From Ixodes scapularis (taxonomy: Eukaryota; Arthropoda; Arachnida; Ixodida; Ixodidae), in NCBI RefSeq assembly GCF_016920785.2, contig NW_024609880.1, positions 51,112,296 through 51,176,295 on the forward strand: DNA of 64,000 nt, given 5' to 3'. Shown one piece after another: positions 1 to 10,597 of the stretch. The stretch's first letter is position 1. Each line of letters begins with the position of its first letter. Both the position numbers and the translations under genes were made by a program. The notes under the pieces are model-generated. The model was not told the DNA's origin. It searched no databases and saw only the letters and a program-made list of their open reading frames with translations.

Positions 1-340
1 TTTAAATCAGCAATCATGTGAAATAAGTGGTCCATCATCTCGAAGCAAGGCTAAGTGCAGTGGGACATGTTCTTTGTATAGTTGCGCGAAGTGTTTGTGA
101 CAGTATAGATCATTTGTGTGGTATTCAATAAGGATGTCTTAAAGTTATGTTACAGTGTCCACACACTGGAGCATCTTCCCCACTCAAGAGGTGCCCATGT
201 GTGAGACTCGTATGACCAATTCGTAACCGGCACAGGACCACTTCGTAGAAACTCTCCGGATGCTGGGCACTCTCCCATTCGCGGTTTCACTGCCTGTAGT
301 TTCACTGCCTGTAGTTTGTTGTGCTTTTTTGGTATTCAAC
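1..340. other. No gene recognised
   Basis: No coding similarity or RNA gene seen. This is probably the 3' flank of the minus-strand LINE that follows. A short direct repeat (tttcactgcctgtagt) occurs twice at about 285-315. Confidence 0.4.
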
Positions 341-344
341 TGAA

Positions 345-2460
345 GTTGCCCCTTTTATTGAATGCACCGTTTTAAAAACGTGTGATAGTTTTTATAAGGT
401 ATTTTACTCAAGTCTACTTGTTTTTCGTTAACAGAACTTGCTGCAGGATCAGCCACTTCAATTCCCGGGATGCAAACGTGGCTACGCACCCAGCATAAAA
501 GTATGCGAAGGTTGCTGTTTGCGGCTAAAATAATCTTGCTCTGCAATTCGGAAACAAGCGGATTTGTCAAACGTTCCAGCGATAGGACTGTTTTTAAAGA
601 ACTCAAAGAGTCAGTGTATACTACTGAGCGAGAAACCTTTTCTTGGTTATGTAGTCGACCGCCAATAGCAGACCATAGAGCTTTGCCGTGGCGTTTGAGT
701 TGATCTTCCTTACTCGCTTACAGATGGTCCGATCATAGCGCGGCCTACAGTGAAGTCGGTTTTTGTCCCATCGGCATAGAAACTTGTATATTCTTGATAT
801 TTAGATCGGAGTTCCAAAACTTTCAACTTCATGACTTCCTTTGGAACATCTTTTTTACTATGTTTAGTACGTGTAAAGTCGCAGTGAATGTCATAGTAGT
901 CCTATGGGACAATATGTGGAGGGTATTGAACTAATGGGGCCTTTGTATCCATCCAAACAGACTGTGCTGAACTACAGTTCCCAAGTGAAGAAGGAGGAAC
1001 TATTGAGGGTTTGTTTTGAAACGTTCTCTGAAACCTAATGTTTTTTTTTTATATTATCTCGAGCAGGATACTCGGCAACCGAGAGGACCCTAATGGAGTA
1101 CATAAAATCCAGTGCGAACCTTCTATACTCCAAGGATGGTCCATCAGCTTCGACATACAGACTCGGTACTGGGGAGGTGCGAAATGCACCAGTAGCTAAT
1201 CGCAACACCTGAGAGTGAATGGGGTTCAGCATCTTCAAAGCCGATGGCCGGGCTGAACCATACATTATGCAACCATAGTCAAGCCGGGGACGAACGACAG
1301 AGCGATTTATGCGTAATAGACACAGTCGGTCCTAGCCCCATGACACATGCGATAAAACACTAAGAATGTTGAGAGATTTAACACACATTTCAGTTTAAGA
1401 CTCTTAATATGTGGAATGAAAGTAAGGTTTTAATCAAATATGAGACCCAGAAACTTTTTTCTCTCTCTATGGAAATCGGAGAACCATACATATTCAAAGA
1501 TGGATGATGACAAATTCCACGCCGAGCAGAAAAACACAGGCCTGTTTTTTCGGGCGAAAATCTAAAACCATTTGTATCCGCCCCTTTGATCAAGTTGTTT
1601 ACCATGAGTTGAACCCGACGTTCACAAATCGACAACTTACAGGACAAGACGGAGATCTGCAAGTCGTCAACATAAATAGAATATTGTACTGGAGGCGGTA
1701 TTACACGAGTGATTGAATTTAACTTAACGATGAAAAGAGTGCCACCGAGCACACCTCCTTGGAGGACTCCATTTTATCTGAATGAACTCTCCAGAAAATG
1801 TGGTCCCCAGCTTCACACAAAAAGTACGATGCTCCAAGTAACTTGGATGACAGCTAACATACGACTTCAAACACCAAAACTGAACAGGTCTTGTAGTATG
1901 CCAAAACGCCAAACCATGTCATAAGCCTTCTCTAAATCAAAGAAAACAAAAAGGCATTGTTGCCTCTTAACAAATTGCCTCCCGCACAGCAGTCTCACAA
2001 CAAACTAGATGATCGACTGTGGACGAGCCGAACGAAAGCCACACTGGTACGTTATCAAGTTGGTTGTTTCTCTCCAAATAAAACATAAGTCTCTTATTAA
2101 TTATTCGTTCCATAGTCCTTTGAAATACAGCTAGTTAAAGCTATGAGCCTAAAGCTAGATGAACAAGAGGGATCCTTTCATGGCTTCAGCACTGTAAGAT
2201 GACAGCAATCTTCCAAGAGGATGGAAAGTGACCCTCGAGCCAAACTCTATTACAAGGGTACAAGATAAGTTCCAGGGTGGACGGATGAAGCTGCTCAAAC
2301 ATTTTATAATGAATCCCCTCTGGTTCAGGGGCAAGCTGCTTGGGTGAAAGAAGCGCCGACATAAGTTCATGTACTGTGAATGGAGCATTATATGGTTCCC
2401 TCATAGCCCGGATGTGGTCAGTCTTTTTTTCTGCCTGCAGCTTGTATCGCTGGAAATTTT
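345..2460 (-). pseudogene. Non-LTR retrotransposon ORF2 remnant (RT plus RNase H)
   Basis: A decayed LINE polyprotein reads from right to left on the minus strand. In order there are: an RT N-terminal block (about 2404-2186, PEPEGIHYKMFEQLHP then GHFPSSWK); a finger/palm piece ending in DLEKAYDM (about 1950-1915); the catalytic block with an intact YVDD (about 1680, SIYVDDLQIS); a thumb/linker block (1265-1035, NPIHSQVLRLATGAFRTSP); and an RNase H-like tail (about 470, WVRSHVCIPGIEVAD). Reverse transcription of its own RNA would be its role. Frameshifts and stops break it into at least five frames, so it cannot make protein. The RNase H tail fits the I/Jockey/R1-type LINE groups; the clade is inferred. 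No 5' ORF1 or endonuclease is seen, so the copy is probably 5' truncated near 2.46 kb. Confidence 0.85.
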
Positions 2461-2666
2461 GGGTATAATGTTCGGAACTCGATACAAATTTGACGTGGTC
2501 ACCTAGGATGTCTGCCTGCTCTTCCAGACTCGTAGGGCATATTCCATTTTCGACTTAAGAGTGGGACAGAAAAATGTCCAGTAAGAACCATCGATTTTAT
2601 GCACTCGGTCACAAACTTCTTTCAGAGATGCAACCGCTATTAATATAGACCTTTTCCGCTTACTCT

Positions 2667-2692
2667 CCCCCCCCCCCCCCCCCCCCCCCCCC
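2667..2692. repeat. Poly(C) tract, 26 nt
   Basis: An uninterrupted run of C just left of the 2735-3087 foldback. It is one of about 20 G/C homopolymers of 13 nt or more in the window. Confidence 0.95.
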
Positions 2693-2734
2693 GCCAAGCA
2701 GGCATATCCTGTATGGGCGACGAAAACATATCGG

Positions 2735-3087
2735 AACGTTTCAACCTGCAAATAGTAAAAAAAATAGAAGAGAGGAAAAAACGAGAATGTGTGACGGTTA
2801 CGTTTTTGTCCTAAATGATTTCTATTGGCGTGACGACGGCAAAACAATGTTTTCGCCCATACTGGAAGTGACGACCATTCAAGATGGCGGCGCCCTTGTG
2901 GAAAAGGTCTGTAGACCTTTTCTGCAAGTGCGCCGCCATCTTGAATTGACGTCACTTCCAGTATGGGCGAAAACATTGTTTTGCCTTTTCCACGCCAATA
3001 GAAGGCATTTAGGATATAAGCGTAACCGTTACACTTTCTCGTTTTGCCTCCCCTTTATTTTTTTTACTGTTTGCAGGTTTAAACGTT
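2735..3087. mobile_element. Foldback/MITE-like inverted repeat, about 350 bp
   Basis: The two arms (about 2735-2910 and 2913-3087) are near-perfect reverse complements over about 175 bp. The centre falls at 2911-2912 between aaaaggtct and agacctttt. Outer ends read aacgttt / aaacgtt. Inner arm sequence includes tatgggcgaaaacattgttttg. The arms lack coding capacity, so this is a non-autonomous foldback element or MITE. Open frames crossing it are mirror images made by the palindrome. Confidence 0.8.
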
Positions 3088-3302
3088 GGATTATTGTGAT
3101 TATTATATTAAACGTTGGATTTGCTCTGTGGGCACAGAGCAAAGCTCCGTCTCCACAGAAAAGGGCTGCTCTCCCCAGTGGCCCTCTTCTGGTAAATCAC
3201 TGCTCGGTAGAAGGAACTATAATAATTACGTAGGTTATATAATGTGTTTTTGTGTTGTTTTCTTAGGGGTGACGACAAAAAACTGGCGGGCTTTTATCGA
3301 CT

Positions 3303-3990
3303 AGAGCGTTTTAGGGGCGAAGCTCCTTAGGGTCTAGTCGTGTCCGGCGTCCGTGCTCACATCGATTGCCATCCCATCTGTCTTCTTGAAAAAAAAATAC
3401 TTGCGCAGTCGACAGGATTCTAACCTGTGCGGGGAGACCCCAATGGATTTCTAGATGAACGCCTTAACCACTCGGCCACGACCTGCGGGAAGAGTAGGGG
3501 GCTCTGAGATGTAATAGTAACTCAAGAGCTGGGGATGTCATGGATGAAACGTTGCGTGTAGCCGCTCAACGTCTATACAGGAGAGGGCGCTGCGGTCAAA
3601 TGCGTATATAATCGCGTTAAACTTTGCATGCATTGGCTCAACGTTTATAGACGAGAGGGCGCTGCGGTCAAATGCTCAAATGCGTATATAACCACGTTCC
3701 ATACCACATTCTCTTTCTGACGTGGACCGTTGACTTAAGCGGTGGAGATGCGTTCCCACGGCTTCTAGCGGACCCAAGCTGATCCGCTAGAAGAAACCAC
3801 TGGCTCTGCGTTTCACCGATCATAAACCAGTAGTAATGAAGTCGAAACGCAACCCGGAGCTCAGCACTACCTATGAGCAATAAAAAAAATCAGCGCCATC
3901 AGTACTATCTATGAACAAAATCCGTATCATCAGCACCACCAGAGCTTCGCCCAATCAACATCATTCACCACGTAGAGATGCGGTCATTTT
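3303..3990. repeat. Dispersed repeat with inverted 'ggggcgaagctc' ends
   Basis: It opens with ttttaggggcgaagctcc and closes with agagcttcgcccaatcaaca, so the ends are inverted copies. The same end sequences recur at 50179, 51134-51155 and 51347-51390. Inside are a tRNA-Ser-like pseudogene and two tandem copies of a block of about 60 bp (3564-3617 and 3635-3697, containing gagagggcgctgcggtcaaa). I read it as a non-autonomous repeat family typical of tick genomes; the family name is not known to me. Confidence 0.6.
3396..3486 (-). pseudogene. tRNA-Ser(AGA)-like pseudogene or SINE head
   Basis: On the minus strand the sequence follows a class-II tRNA-Ser: box A-like tggccgagtggtta, an anticodon-loop ctagaaa (AGA), the long variable arm ggggtctccccgc, and a T-arm ggttagaatcc. 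Several features argue against function. The 5' anticodon-stem strand (ttcat) does not pair with tccat, the acceptor has an extra G (gcaggtcg), and the T-loop has lost the invariant C (gttag for gttcg). It is therefore a tRNA pseudogene or a tRNA-derived SINE head. Confidence 0.7.
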
Positions 3991-4059
3991 TTTTCATGGA
4001 AATTTGGAGGCTGGGGCTTAACCTGCAAATCATAGGTTGCAGCAAAGTACATACTTGGT

Positions 4060-4150
4060 CAGTCCTCGCTTTTAAAAATAAAAGCACCTGATAGGCGGCG
4101 CAAGCTACCGCCTGAATCAAAGGGTTTTGCTGTATTCATCAATTCATTCG
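4060..4150 (+). repeat. LINE 3'-end fragment
   Basis: The stretch aggcggcgcaagctaccgcc followed by an 'aaaggg..tgtattcatcaattcattc' tail matches the 3' end of the LINE at 25822-26605 (ggtggcgtaagctaccgccc, then repeated catc units). Only the 3' end is present, as in a heavily 5'-truncated copy. Confidence 0.6.
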
Positions 4151-4318
4151 TGCTTCGTTTTAATACGTCTGATGCGTACCGAAGCCAAGAAGTTTGGAAG
4201 TCGACGCATTTTGGAGAGCCGGGGAGTCCTATGGAACATATTTTTTTGAACACAAGAGTGAGAATGACAAGATTCGAAGAACTAATAAGAACAGTAGCGT
4301 GTAATAAATACGACGCAT

Positions 4319-4319
<1 letters not shown>

Positions 4320-4352
<33 letters not shown>
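4320..4352. repeat. Poly(C) tract, 33 nt
   Basis: The longest homopolymer in the window. Apparent polyproline/polyglycine frames across it (4059-4563) are by-products of the tract and not genes. Confidence 0.95.
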
Positions 4353-4353
<1 letters not shown>

Positions 4354-4861
4354 CTAAGGTCTCTTGCTTCCCGGGGTTCAACCGCGGCTCCTCCACACGA
4401 AGCTGTAACGCGAAACACACAACGAATTGACGCTGCAAAAAGCCCGGCCAATCAGTTTCGCTTACAAGAATTTGAACAAAGAAGGAAAACGCCGGCAGAA
4501 GACCAAAGCCGCGGTCCCTCTGCTACGAACGACAGTCTGCAGAAAGTGTCAGAGGTGCCTTAGTCAACATATGCAGTAGGCATATGTCCGCAGTCGTCAT
4601 CATGTTTGCGGCGCACGCCGTGTCCCATGTGTGATGCACGAGGATAAGACTGCGGTTTTGCGCGGAGGCCCAACGATTCAGAGATGCCAACAAAATTGTT
4701 TACGATCGAGCATGATCTAGGGAAAGAAACTGTAAGGTTTTGTCTACTTGTTTTACATCACTTACGCCGCTTGAAAGAACGGAAAGAGTACTCAGTGGAT
4801 CTATATAGATATAACACCCAATAATTTATTCGATTAGAGTCCGCGACAAACGTATACTGCC
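4353..4861. other. No gene recognised before the gap
   Basis: Mixed sequence with no similarity I recognise on either strand. Confidence 0.4.
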
Positions 4862-4961
4862 NNNNNNNNNNNNNNNNNNNNNNNNNNNNNNNNNNNNNNN
4901 NNNNNNNNNNNNNNNNNNNNNNNNNNNNNNNNNNNNNNNNNNNNNNNNNNNNNNNNNNNNN
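4862..4961. other. Assembly gap (100 N)
   Basis: Exactly 100 N, the usual placeholder for a scaffold join of unknown size. Continuity across this point is not shown by the sequence. Confidence 0.98.
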
Positions 4962-5533
4962 TGCAAGTTTTTCTAAAGAAAGACTTGCAAGTTTGAAGTC
5001 GATTTTCTGAGAAACCCCACCTTTTATTTCTTTCGTTTTTTATTTGCATTTAGGTAAGATAGCAGTCTGTCAGGACCTACCAACAGAAATTGTAATATAT
5101 TGTTTGTATGGCCGCTATTAGGACTCGAATCTCGTGCTGTGAGAGTTTTGAACGGGACTTCGCAGAGACGCTCAGCTGAGCAGATTTTTGACCTATGTAA
5201 GGTTTTCTATTTAATGTTAGTACTTGCCTCAATATCTGAGCGTAAAAGCCAGTGAAGCAACAATATTTATCCTAACAATATTTATTTACTTGGCACTGGC
5301 GTGATTTGCAATGTGTGTGAGCTTCGCCCTATGTATTGACGGAGAAGACACGTAACATCTAGACTCCCGGACAAACTTAAGTCAAGAGGAAAAAGTCTAA
5401 GTAACCCGGCATGAATCACTGAAAATAGAAATGAAACCTAAACACATGGCTAACACGTTTGAAGCCTTACACGCCACGAAAGGCTCGTTATTTTACGAAA
5501 GAGTCCGTACCACACGCCATGCTTTTCCTTACC
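4962..5533. other. No gene recognised
   Basis: No coding similarity, tRNA or TIR noted. Confidence 0.4.
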
Positions 5534-5534
5534 T

Positions 5535-5600
5535 AGAGCGTAAACACTGTCTTCATGTTAACCTTTCCTAGATTAACATGGCGACAGTGTTTACGCTCTA
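5535..5600. repeat. Hairpin: 28-bp inverted repeat with 10-nt loop
   Basis: The left arm tagagcgtaaacactgtc.. (5535-5562) pairs with the right arm ..gacagtgtttacgctcta (5573-5600) with two mismatches. Flanks do not extend the pairing. It is a small foldback repeat; the structure alone does not show transcription. Confidence 0.85.
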
Positions 5601-5601
5601 T

Positions 5602-6120
5602 TGTATTTAGGCGGGGTTGAAGTATATTGGGGTTCTGCTGTCTGTCGGTGTGCCTCTTTGTGCCTGGTATTATCGTCCGTGACGCCAGCGAGTGGGATGG
5701 CGACAGGCACGACTGCTCCGTAAACAGTCATCGACGGCCATAATTTGCTAGTTGAAGCGAACCCCCTCATCCTTGACAGCGAGCGGGGAAATGCGAAAAA
5801 AGATTGTATCGGCCGTTTTGCCAGAACTAGCGACGAGTGTCGTCTGCTACTTCCGTCAACTATTGCGCCATAATCGTAATCTTCGCGAGGAAATGATTGT
5901 GGTTAGCCACAGAACACTCACTCTGAAAGGGAATGCTTGAATGTGTTTTAGGGGTATATATATAAGAGAGAGAGAGAGAGATGGAGATAAAGGGGAAAAG
6001 AGAAAGGAGCCTATAGTGTCGTAGGAAAATAAATTAAACTCAGTTCCCAATGACCGATGGCTGCAGGATCTTTTCTCAGATCACTGGTTCGTAATATGAT
6101 AGCTCTTTGTACACAGTAGT
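5602..6120. other. Unassigned, with (GA)n microsatellite
   Basis: A short tatata/(ag)n run lies at about 5955-5980. No gene is recognised. Confidence 0.5.
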
Positions 6121-6124
6121 TTTT

Positions 6125-6225
6125 CCTCAGTTTTGTTGTGTGAACGATTGCTATAGTTTTCAATGGCCCCATCACAATAAAATATATAAAATATGTTTGT
6201 TAGTTTCATGAAACCATAAAGATAT
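6125..6225 (+). repeat. Duplicated unit, uninterrupted copy
   Basis: This stretch (gtgtgaacgattgctatag .. atatataaaatatgtttgttagtttc) is a diverged copy of 6630-6920. It lacks the 191-bp element that sits in the second copy, so it acts as the empty-site reference. Confidence 0.7.
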
Positions 6226-6629
6226 GTTGATTACGTCACACAGCACAGCTTGCTGAACTTCGTCAAATATCGTCGCAGAGAGGCGGTTTGACAAATAAAA
6301 GAAACATTAAGAATGTTATGACCTAGACGCTTAATTAGCATAAAAAATAATATGTCTAGAGTGTTCCCCAAAAGTTATATTGATGTAGCGTAAAAAGTAG
6401 GGAAAAGGGATAGAGTGAAATATGGCACTTAAGATAAGCTGGAAAAACGTCAGTTTCCACCTTGGCCGCTTCAACGGTTCATAACTTGAGAACAAAAAAT
6501 CCAACGAAATTGCCGTTTGCGTCTTCTTTTATCATAGGAATTGCCCCAAAACATATATTTTTTTCGTAAAAATTAAAAATTCGACCCTAAATCCGTGCAC
6601 GAGTTGTGATGAAACCACCCATATAGTTT

Positions 6630-6930
6630 CTCCTCACTTTTACTGTGTGACCGACTGCTCTAGTTTCCATTGACCTCATCTGAATGAAAATATATAAAAG
6701 TTGTGTGCAGTGGCGTACCAACTTGTTTTGGAGCGGGGGGCCAAATCAGTCCCCGCCCCCCTCTCCAGAGCCGGGGGGCGGCGCCCTTGGTATTCCTTGG
6801 GCGCCGCCGGCCAGTGTTTGCCCGGCGCAGTGGCGGCTGTTTCAGGGGGGGCAAACCTATGCCTTGTCCCCCCCCCCCCCCTAGTTGGTACGCCCATGGA
6901 TGTGTGTTAGTTTCCTGAAACTGGAACTCA
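6630..6930 (+). repeat. Duplicated unit, copy with insertion
   Basis: Diverged direct copy of 6125-6225 (gtgtgaccgactgctctag .. gtgtgttagtttcctgaaac) with a hAT-like element inserted at 6708-6898. Confidence 0.7.
6708..6898. mobile_element. hAT-like MITE, copy 1
   Basis: Terminal inverted repeats read CAGTGGCGTACCAACT at the left and agttggtacgcccatg at the right. They are flanked by 8-bp near-duplications, gttgtgtg (6700-6707) and gatgtgtg (6899-6906), 7 of 8 matching. A CA(G/T)G terminus with an 8-bp duplication is characteristic of hAT superfamily elements. The body is very G/C rich with a C14 run and no transposase. The uninterrupted paralogue at 6125-6225 supports the boundaries. Confidence 0.8.
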
Positions 6931-6949
6931 GAGTCACTTCTCGTATTGG

Positions 6950-7205
6950 CCACTGCAAAGTTTAGGCTTTAAAAAAGGGCCCTACTTTGGAGAGTTGTGT
7001 CTTCATTCTCAATCAAATAATCCAACATGTCTTTAATAGAAATAAATGCCGAAATAGAGTATGACAGGGCACCCAAACTTTAAAAAAAATCAAAGGTGGT
7101 GTTTTTTTGTGTTTTTCTTTTTATTCTCATCGGAAATGTTCGTTGCTTGATTTTTTACCCATATTAGCCTAAATATATCCCGACTATCGTATCACTCAGA
7201 TACCT
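6950..7205. other. No gene recognised
   Basis: AT-rich sequence without recognisable coding potential. Confidence 0.4.

Positions 7206-7288
<83 letters not shown>
7206..7288. repeat. (TA)n microsatellite
   Basis: About 80 bp of alternating TA with one interruption (tatgtat). Confidence 0.95.
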
Positions 7289-7292
<4 letters not shown>

Positions 7293-7650
7293 TAATAACC
7301 ATAAGTATATGAAAAGTATATGATGGTGATTAAATTATTGCATAAGATACAGGCCTCCAAATTTTGCCATTTGTCGTTCCAGCGGGCATGTTTGGCAATT
7401 TTTAGAAAACAAAATATAACAGAAATAAAAATAATTACAATATATTAAAAGCAAGCTAAACCCATAGTTTGTTTCTAAAAACTATTAGAATTCTTCAATT
7501 TTATCATTTTAGTTATTCACTTTCAAACGTGCCCCCCTCCACCAGTGCGCGTTAATGCAACTGGCCACCTCTTCATGTCTTCCAATTCTTCAATCCTGTC
7601 CCCAAATAGTTTTTTTTTTTTTTAATGGTCAAAACTAGGTTTGGATTTGT
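7289..7650. other. AT-rich, no gene recognised
   Basis: AT-rich with a T run at about 7611-7623. Confidence 0.4.
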
Positions 7651-7960
7651 TTATTCCAGACACCAGAAAATAGCATATAAAAAATGAAAGCCGTTTACAA
7701 ATCCCTGTAACGCCGAATTGGAGCGCAGCCCTTGTGGAGGAGTAGGGAAGGGTACTGAGGGGGGTCACGTCACCTGCGGGTAGTCACGTGACCTCGGGGG
7801 GGGGGGGGGGGGGGGGGGTCACGTGATCTCGGGGGGGGGGGGGGGGGGGAGGGGTCACGTGAACCCCCCCCCCCCCCCCGGTTACGCCGACGCCGACGCC
7901 GACGCCTACGCCGCTCAGGCTGGAAACGGGCCCCTAAGAGCTGCGCTCTAAAACATCAGT
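7650..7960. repeat. G-rich dispersed repeat with CACGTG motifs
   Basis: Contains several ggtcacgtgacc-type palindromes separated by G23 (7796-7818), G19 (7831-7849) and C16 (7864-7879) runs, then a (gacgcc)n stretch (about 7886-7912). A related copy lies in inverted orientation at 52690-52960, sharing gagcgcagc-ctt-gaggag and the cacgtgacc blocks. The family is unidentified and non-coding. Confidence 0.65.
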
Positions 7961-8250
7961 TGATTTAAAAATGTCGACCAGCCACCCTTTGGTCGATCTT
8001 ATCTGAAATCACCCAATATTTCAGTGGAATCTACTACTAATTGGTTTACTTTCGTTTCCGTGCCTAAAATAACCATTCACAGCTGTTCTTCATCAATCAG
8101 CATACTTCATCAATCAGCAACAGCTACTGCTGCTTTTGAGGAAGGAATCAAGCCTTCCGTACAATTCATGCTAATAAAAGGCTCCACAGAAGTGGAAAGG
8201 CAGAGACGTTGTCTTTGAAGTTGGACAGGCCAACAGGTTTACCTCGCCTG
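7961..8250. other. No gene recognised
   Basis: No similarity noted; a 64-codon frame here looks random. Confidence 0.35.
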
Positions 8251-8255
8251 CCATG

Positions 8256-8428
8256 CAGTCGCGTAGCCAAAAATTATTTTCGGGGGTGTTTCAAGGTGCT
8301 GGTGCAATCACACACACAATTTATTATGTATATATATATATATAATAAACTTTCGGGGGGTGTTCTGACACCTGAAACCCCCCCCTCCTCCTCCCCCCCC
8401 CCCCCCCCCCCCCCCGGTTACGCGCCTG
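8256..8428. mobile_element. hAT-like MITE with 'cgcgta(g/a)cc' TIRs
   Basis: The left end CAGTCGCGTAGCC and the right end ggttacgcgcctg are inverted copies. Flanks ctgccatg (8248-8255) and ctgcgttg (8429-8436) match at 6 of 8 bases, as expected for an old 8-bp target duplication. The body has a short ta run and a C23 tract. No coding capacity. Confidence 0.65.
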
Positions 8429-8436
8429 CTGCGTTG

Positions 8437-9464
8437 CATTAACATGTATATTAGCAGTGGTTCAGGAATGAAAATGACCTCTGTGCTTATGCTTCAACAG
8501 TTCTCGAAAAGGGACTTTTGGCTGTCCCGTAAAGTGTTCCAAAATTACTCGGACCAATCACATAACTCACAATGCAACATTTTGGCATACACGTTTACTG
8601 CCGCTGTCAATATTTATTGGGATTGACCCTGCACTTTGCAAACGTTGGTTATCTGTTGTATGTTGCAGACTAAACCAAGTGTTGCGGATTTCCAGGGTTT
8701 ATGTTCGTCCACATTCAACCCAACTTGAAAATGATATGGTACATGGATGTGCATGGACTGAACTTAGGTCATAAAAATTGCACATTATCTATAAAAAGAG
8801 GGACATGACCGTAGTCTCCACAAGAACACAAAGCGGTTCCCTTTGGAAGTTCTCAACATTTGAGTGGGATGCTGTTGATTGCCTGATATTATGGATATTG
8901 CCGCGCGCAGGGCCGAGCAAGCAATGCTCGGCCACGGACTTCTAGAAGATTCGCCTTTATTCTTACTCTGGACATTACTTTTATCATTTCGTCCTTCTTT
9001 CTTGTTCTCGAAAGTGCCTGTCCATTCTCACCCCGAACGCTCCAACCTTCTGGGCTGAATTTTCGAGATGGTGACGCACACTAGAAAAGGAGCTGCGCGG
9101 GAAGTGTCTTGTCGAGTCAGTCTCGTTCTCGCTGTCCTGACGCTCATTCTTTATTTTGTTTGGCACAAGTTCGCCGATTGAACCTTTATTTTACGTTTAC
9201 AGTTGTCGACCCCTTTTGCATCCGTGACAATATTGCACCCGACCGATTGTGTTGTAGCATGGAGCCAGAAATCGCAGTATATTTTCACCAAACCCCCAAA
9301 CTTGTCAAGTATGTGCGACTCATTACATCATTGTTCGTGGTATACCAGTTGCTTTTTACATGGCTGTAGAAAGCCCAGCAACCAACCCATCGAATCAAAC
9401 ATTCTCAGCAAACCACAAGAAGAGCTAGAACGAACCAGAGAGTGCTGTTTTGTTGGAAACAACT
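8437..9464. other. Unassigned kilobase
   Basis: No domain, tRNA or TIR recognised on either strand. The open frames present are short and compositionally unremarkable. Confidence 0.4.
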
Positions 9465-9472
9465 TTCATCTA

Positions 9473-9721
9473 CATGGGCGTTCCAACCGGGGGGCAAGGG
9501 GGGCGTTTGCCCCCCCCCCCCCCCTCAGTTTTCAGAGGGGGGGGGGGGGCAAGGCATGTGTTTTGCCCCCCCCCCCCCCCCTCCCCCGAAACAGCCGTTA
9601 GTGGGCAGGGCAAGCACTGGCCGGCGGCGCCCAAGGGATACCAAGGGCACCACCCCCCTGCCCGGGGGAAGGGGGGGGTCTGGTTTGGCTCCTCACTCAA
9701 AAACTAGTTGGTACGCCACTG
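9473..9721. mobile_element. hAT-like MITE, copy 2 (inverse orientation)
   Basis: Same family as 6708-6898 but inverted: the left end is catgggcgttccaacc and the right end agttggtacgccactg. It is flanked by a perfect 8-bp duplication, ttcatcta at 9465-9472 and 9722-9729. The body is dominated by C15, G13 and C16 runs around a core shared with copy 1 (ggccggcggcgcccaaggg). No transposase. Confidence 0.87.
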
Positions 9722-9729
9722 TTCATCTA

Positions 9730-9993
9730 AAACTGTCAGCAAGTTACCGGTGCAATAAGTAAACCACATCTTTTCCGGTGTGTAATGCACACCCATATTA
9801 CGCATAAAACTATGCTTTGCAATTTTTTTTGTAGAAAGTGCACTAATATTTGCAACCAGTGAACCTGTCTTGAAATATGTAAATTCTTGCGAATGTATTT
9901 CTTATAAGACGATCTACAGCAGCTTTGCATGGGTGCCGCCATCTTGTTATCACGTGACCCTGCCACCATAGCTGACCTCCAGTTTCTATTCAG
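9730..9993. other. No gene recognised
   Basis: No recognisable coding or RNA feature. Confidence 0.4.
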
Positions 9994-10162
9994 TAGGCTC
10001 GTTCGATTTGCCTGCACCTCCTGCACCGGTACAGAAAAGTGTAGGGCTGCGTACTTGCGGTATGTGTATTGATCGAGATACGACCGGAAGTGCACCTGCC
10101 TACACTTCTTTGAACCGGCGCAAGAGGTTCAGAAATAAGAGCAAGTCAATCGAACGAGCCTA
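9994..10162. mobile_element. Short TIR element (MITE), TA-flanked
   Basis: The ends taggctcgttcgatt and aatcgaacgagccta are exact inverted repeats of 15 bp. Internal sequence is non-coding. The terminal TA dinucleotides would suit a TA target duplication as in Tc1/mariner relatives; the superfamily is inferred. Confidence 0.75.
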
Positions 10163-10271
10163 GTGGAGTGCGTTTTGTGCTGTGCCCGCCACCACCGGAG
10201 CTTTATGAGCGTGAAACGTTCTTTGGCAAGTTACTCCGGATTTCGTGAAGCCCTGGCCTGCGACGTCACGG

Positions 10272-10435
10272 GACTTCAGTTTCCCCACTAGATTTAGCGG
10301 GAAAATTAAAATCGCGCGATCTCAACATCAATTCAGTTTCCCCGCAAAATTTAACGGAGAAAATAATGTCACATGACTTCGTGTCACGTGACCCATACAT
10401 AAATTCAGTTTCCCCACTAAATTTTGCTAGAAATG
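10272..10435. repeat. Three copies of a palindromic 'tttcccc-ctaaattt-ag-gg' unit
   Basis: Units of about 30 bp built on cagtttccccactaaatttt occur at about 10276-10306, 10332-10362 and 10403-10433. A fourth, more symmetrical unit (tttccccgccaaatttagcg.. at 21850-21875) is nearly self-complementary. cacgtgac motifs lie between them. Not coding. Confidence 0.7.
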
Positions 10436-10597
10436 ATGCTAGAACGCTTCACGTATGCAACACCATTGCCTAGCAATTTGCCATACAATATTTTTTTACG
10501 TTCAATTTGCGTGGTTTTTAAATGTGGTTTTTATATGTTGTACCCCGGTTAATAACTTTAATTCCTTTTGCAGCATCAGCTGTGCTGGGCTTGTTGT

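Noticed and set aside
3396..3486. Functional tRNA-Ser(AGA)
   Set aside because: The anticodon stem does not pair, the acceptor has an extra base and the T-loop has lost an invariant C.
4059..4563. Open frames of 130 and 137 codons with polyproline/polyglycine
   Set aside because: They exist only because a C33 run stays open in all frames; no similarity outside the run. The same holds for frames over the runs at 6868, 9510, 18632, 25195, 34651 and 35483.
4834..5049. 71-codon frame across the gap
   Set aside because: Half of it is N; not interpretable.
5535..5600. microRNA precursor
   Set aside because: Stem and loop sizes are possible, but similar hairpins recur here as repeats and nothing in the sequence indicates transcription.
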